16,817 nucleotides of DNA from an uncultured Victivallales bacterium (GTDB lineage: Bacteria > Verrucomicrobiota > Lentisphaeria > Victivallales > UBA1829): contig CAKUJH010000053.1 in the NCBI GenBank assembly GCA_934661375.1, positions 1 to 16,817 of the forward strand, given 5' to 3'. Of this stretch, positions 15,241 to 16,817 are shown piece by piece; within the stretch, counting starts at the first letter, position 1; each line of letters starts with the position of its first letter. A program made the translations under genes and the position numbers. Below the pieces are notes generated by a model. That model worked only from the letters and a program-made list of their open reading frames with translations. It was not told the origin of the DNA and searched no databases.

Positions 15241-16218
15241 TTAATTGAGTTCCTGTTGTTGTTTCATCCGGGCGACAGCTCTGCGGAGCGCAATGCACCA
15301 GGCTTCCTTCAGACTTCCGAAATCGGCGATCCCCTGCCCCGCAATATTGAACGCCGTTCCATGATCCACGCTCGTGCGGATGATCGGCAGTCCCAGCGTC
15401 GAATTCACCCCCCGGTCAAACGCCAGCATCTTGAACGGAATATGCCCCTGATCGTGATACATCGAAACAATACCGTCGTAATTTTTCAGGGCGGACGCAA
15501 TAAATAAAGTATCCGGCGGCACCGGGCCTTCCGCAATCATGCCCAGTTCATGCATCCGGCGAATTGCCGGTTTGACCACATCTTCGTCCTCGCGCCCCAT
15601 ATTGCCGTTCTCCCCGGCATGAGGATTGACGGCGGCTATGCCGAGACGCGGTTTTTCGATTCCTTCCGCACGGACAGCGTCATTCAGCAGTTCCGCCACC
15701 CGGACAATACGGTCAAAAGTACAGGCAGCGGACACTTCCGACAATGCAATATGAGTTGTCACAAACGCGATCCGCAGATTTCCCGCAGACTGCATCATGG
15801 CAAAATCCTTCACGCCGCAGATTTCCGCAATCAGTTCCGTATGCCCGGTGAACGGAATTCCCGCCAGATTCACCGCCGCCTTGTTGACCGGTGCCGTAAC
15901 CATGGCGTCAATCTTTCCTGCCAGCGCATCTTTCGCCGCCGCAACAACGGTATTGTAAGCGGCAAGACCGCATTCAGCATCCAGTTTGCCGACAGGGAAG
16001 CCGGTGCGCTTCACTCCGGCGGCGGACACCATCTGAAACGGCGGCAGTTTTTTCCGGCAGAACTGCGCCGCCGCGCGTTCCATCACTTCAGGAATCCCGT
16101 AAATCAGAAGTTCCGCCTCGTCCGCAAATTCCGGATGAGCTTCCAGCAGACGCACAATAATTTCCGGTCCGATCCCGGCGGGATCCCCCATGGTAAAAGC
16201 TATTCGCGGCAATCTCAT
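15241..16218 (-). CDS. pdxA: 4-hydroxythreonine-4-phosphate dehydrogenase (PdxA)
   Basis: NAD-dependent dehydrogenase of the DXP-dependent pyridoxal phosphate pathway, or a PdxA-family paralogue. With the start at 16218 the protein is 325 aa, close to the usual 330. AAGGTGA with a suitable gap precedes this ATG, and the protein begins MRLPRIAFTMGDPAGIGPE, the family N-terminus. The frame continues 14 codons upstream but without that support. Motifs: VTAPVNK (107-113), GHTE (125-128), TTHIAL with H156, NPHAGE with H200 and YHDQGH with H255, matching the metal ligands H166, H211 and H266 of the E. coli enzyme, then STLGLPIIRTSVDHGTAF. It is followed 11 nt later by queD. PdxJ is not in the window. 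Confidence 0.95.
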   Translation of the reverse strand: MRLPRIAFTMGDPAGIGPEIIVRLLEAHPEFADEAELLIYGIPEVMERAAAQFCRKKLPPFQMVSAAGVKRTGFPVGKLDAECGLAAYNTVVAAAKDALAGKIDAMVTAPVNKAAVNLAGIPFTGHTELIAEICGVKDFAMMQSAGNLRIAFVTTHIALSEVSAACTFDRIVRVAELLNDAVRAEGIEKPRLGIAAVNPHAGENGNMGREDEDVVKPAIRRMHELGMIAEGPVPPDTLFIASALKNYDGIVSMYHDQGHIPFKMLAFDRGVNSTLGLPIIRTSVDHGTAFNIAGQGIADFGSLKEAWCIALRRAVARMKQQQELN

Positions 16219-16267
16219 AAAATCACCTTCCGGAACACAGAAAATAAAACCACCCCTCACGGCAGAA

Positions 16268-16279
16268 CCGGCAAGCCGG
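16268..16279. other. Short GC-rich hairpin between the 74-aa gene and pdxA
   Basis: CCGGC (16268-16272), AA, GCCGG (16275-16279) form a tight GC stem on either strand; effectively CCGG around a CAAG or CTTG tetraloop. On the minus strand it lies in the untranslated gap 50 nt upstream of pdxA. No T-run directly follows, so it is not a standard terminator. It could stabilise the RNA or act as a weak attenuator. Confidence 0.4.
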
Positions 16280-16311
16280 CGCCGTTCACTGCAGTAAAAA
16301 AGATTCTGCGT

Positions 16312-16332
16312 CCGGTTTAAAACCGGTTTTTT
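16312..16332 (+). terminator. Terminator-like hairpin with T6, plus-strand orientation
   Basis: CCGGT (16312-16316), loop TTAAA, ACCGG (16322-16326), followed directly by TTTTTT (16327-16332). Read on the plus strand this is a short canonical intrinsic terminator. It sits just past the stop of the minus-strand 74-aa gene, where the T-run would follow only after about ten bases. No plus-strand gene is visible to its left, so it may stop antisense transcription or partly terminate the minus-strand gene. Confidence 0.4.
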
Positions 16333-16335
16333 CTG

Positions 16336-16560
16336 TTATTTGTTTTTCGCCGCGTTATACTGGGCTTTCTTTTCTTCCAGCAGAAGACCGACCCGGTCCG
16401 TATCAATCGGGAAATACTTCTTGCCTTTCAGATATTCCAGAAAATCCAGCCAGTCCTGATGATTCCAGGAACCGTTTTTCTTCTTGACAAAGTTCATCGG
16501 GATGGGCGATCTGGAAAGTTTGCGGAGATTGGTTTCCTCCGGCGACAATTTTGCTGCCAT
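16336..16560 (-). CDS. Small hypothetical protein (74 aa), function unknown
   Basis: I do not recognise this protein. It is 74 aa, soluble, rich in Lys and with several aromatic residues (SWNHQDWLDFLEYLKGKKY in the middle), no signal peptide, no transmembrane segment and no Cys. The second half looks helical and ends in a charged segment (LLLEEKKAQYNAAKNK). Coding evidence is a good ribosome site (AAAGGA, 8-nt gap to ATG), an AT-rich promoter-like segment upstream and a normal local codon pattern. It is the first gene of the minus-strand block and is separated from pdxA by 117 nt with two hairpins, so it may be transcribed separately. The overlapping minus-strand frame with a start at 16624 is a shadow. 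Confidence 0.7.
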   Translation of the reverse strand: MAAKLSPEETNLRKLSRSPIPMNFVKKKNGSWNHQDWLDFLEYLKGKKYFPIDTDRVGLLLEEKKAQYNAAKNK

Positions 16561-16595
16561 GATTGTTTCCTTTCTTTGAATGAACTTCGGACAAA

Positions 16596-16611
16596 CAGGG
16601 TCTATTCCCTG
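16596..16611 (-). other. Small hairpin in the leader of the 74-aa gene
   Basis: On the minus strand CAGGG (16611-16607), loop AATAGA, CCCTG (16600-16596) form a perfect 5-bp GC-rich stem about 35 nt before the ATG of the 74-aa gene. It lies within the predicted leader. It is not followed by a T-run and does not resemble a riboswitch I know. Confidence 0.35.
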
Positions 16612-16643
16612 CGTTCGAGGTCAAGTTTTTACTTTTAATATAT

Positions 16644-16671
16644 AATATAACTCAAAATCTGTTTTTTGCAA
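16644..16671 (-). promoter_or_regulatory. Candidate promoter for the 74-aa gene
   Basis: On the minus strand TTGCAA (16671-16666, 4 of 6) is followed by a 16-nt spacer and TATATT (16649-16644, 5 of 6). TATTAT two bases on is an alternative with an 18-nt spacer. The surrounding segment is strongly AT-rich, unlike the rest of the window. The predicted leader is about 75-80 nt. Confidence 0.45.
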
Positions 16672-16745
16672 GCCAAACGGCAAAAATTATCTGATCCAAA
16701 GCCAAAAACGGTGATCTTGCACGGATATTCTACAAATATCGGTGA

Positions 16746-16784
16746 ATTGTCAATGTAAACGCACGATTGTCAATGTAAACGCAC
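16746..16784. repeat. Tandem 19-bp direct repeats (two copies, 20-bp period)
   Basis: ATTGTCAATGTAAACGCAC occurs identically at 16746-16764 and 16766-16784, separated by one G. A period of 20 bp puts the copies about two helical turns apart, as expected for protein-binding sites. The 257-nt stretch from 16561 to the window end otherwise holds only the promoter-like segment, two small hairpins (16596-16611, 16724-16740) and the inverted copy described next. Confidence 0.9.
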
Positions 16785-16817
16785 ATTGAGCGTGATTTTT
16801 GTGCATTTAGTCTGACA
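16768..16817. repeat. Imperfect inverted repeat with TGTCA/TGACA ends
   Basis: The second direct copy (core TGTCAATGTAAACGCAC, 16768-16784) is mirrored by GTGCATTTAGTCTGACA at 16801-16817: 13 of 17 bases match the reverse complement. A 16-nt spacer separates them. The outer ends are TGTCA and TGACA, and the last base of the arm is the last base of the window. Terminal arrays of such repeats are known at the ends of IS21-family insertion sequences; an operator is the alternative. No transposase is seen in the window. Confidence 0.6.

Noticed and set aside
16561..16640. preQ1 riboswitch in the leader of the block containing queD
   Set aside because: The leader lacks the conserved preQ1-I or preQ1-II sequence pattern, and queD is third in the block behind a large gap with hairpins.
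16746..16784. CRISPR array
   Set aside because: Only two copies with a 1-nt gap, so there are no spacers.

Overview
The window is a dense stretch of bacterial chromosome holding sixteen genes, nearly all housekeeping, in two convergent blocks. The organism is probably Gram-negative: it has a LolA-like periplasmic protein, a DUF374-type lysophospholipid acyltransferase, and phosphatidylethanolamine synthesis by PssA plus Psd. It also carries a 7TM-HD (PgpH-type) c-di-AMP phosphodiesterase next to ybeY and a YbeY whose third zinc ligand is Asp. From gene content and sequence flavour I infer the PVC superphylum, most likely Lentisphaerota (Victivallales-like). No marker gene in the window proves this.

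Left block, plus strand, 1-7867. A 5'-truncated PgpH-type phosphodiesterase, ybeY, a CNNM/CorC-type CBS protein and a DUF502 membrane protein overlap one another by 50, 4 and 14 nt and must be co-transcribed. After a 173-nt gap with a weak candidate promoter come the ATP-dependent protease gene lon and, overlapping it by 4 nt, a secreted LolA-like protein. The block ends at a perfect 12-bp stem hairpin with T-runs (7889-7930), which also serves the opposite block.

Right block, minus strand, 16560 down to 7943. In transcription order: a 74-aa unknown protein, pdxA (vitamin B6), queD (queuosine), yebC, ruvC, psd, pssA, nth, a DUF374 acyltransferase, cinA and rarA. Most junctions are a few to about 35 nt, or ATGA overlaps. 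A textbook promoter with a perfect TTGACA box lies before yebC, so the block is probably at least two transcription units. Functionally it mixes genome maintenance (ruvC, nth, rarA), phospholipid synthesis (psd, pssA, acyltransferase), cofactor and tRNA modification (pdxA, queD) and nucleotide salvage (cinA).

The right edge (16561-16817) has no convincing gene. It holds an AT-rich promoter-like segment, a small hairpin, and, in the last 72 nt, two 19-bp direct repeats followed by a degenerate inverted copy that ends on the last base of the window. These look like binding sites at the end of a transposable element, possibly IS21-like, or an operator array. This is the only part that looks clearly non-housekeeping. 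I saw no complete novel system, CRISPR array, tRNA or rRNA.
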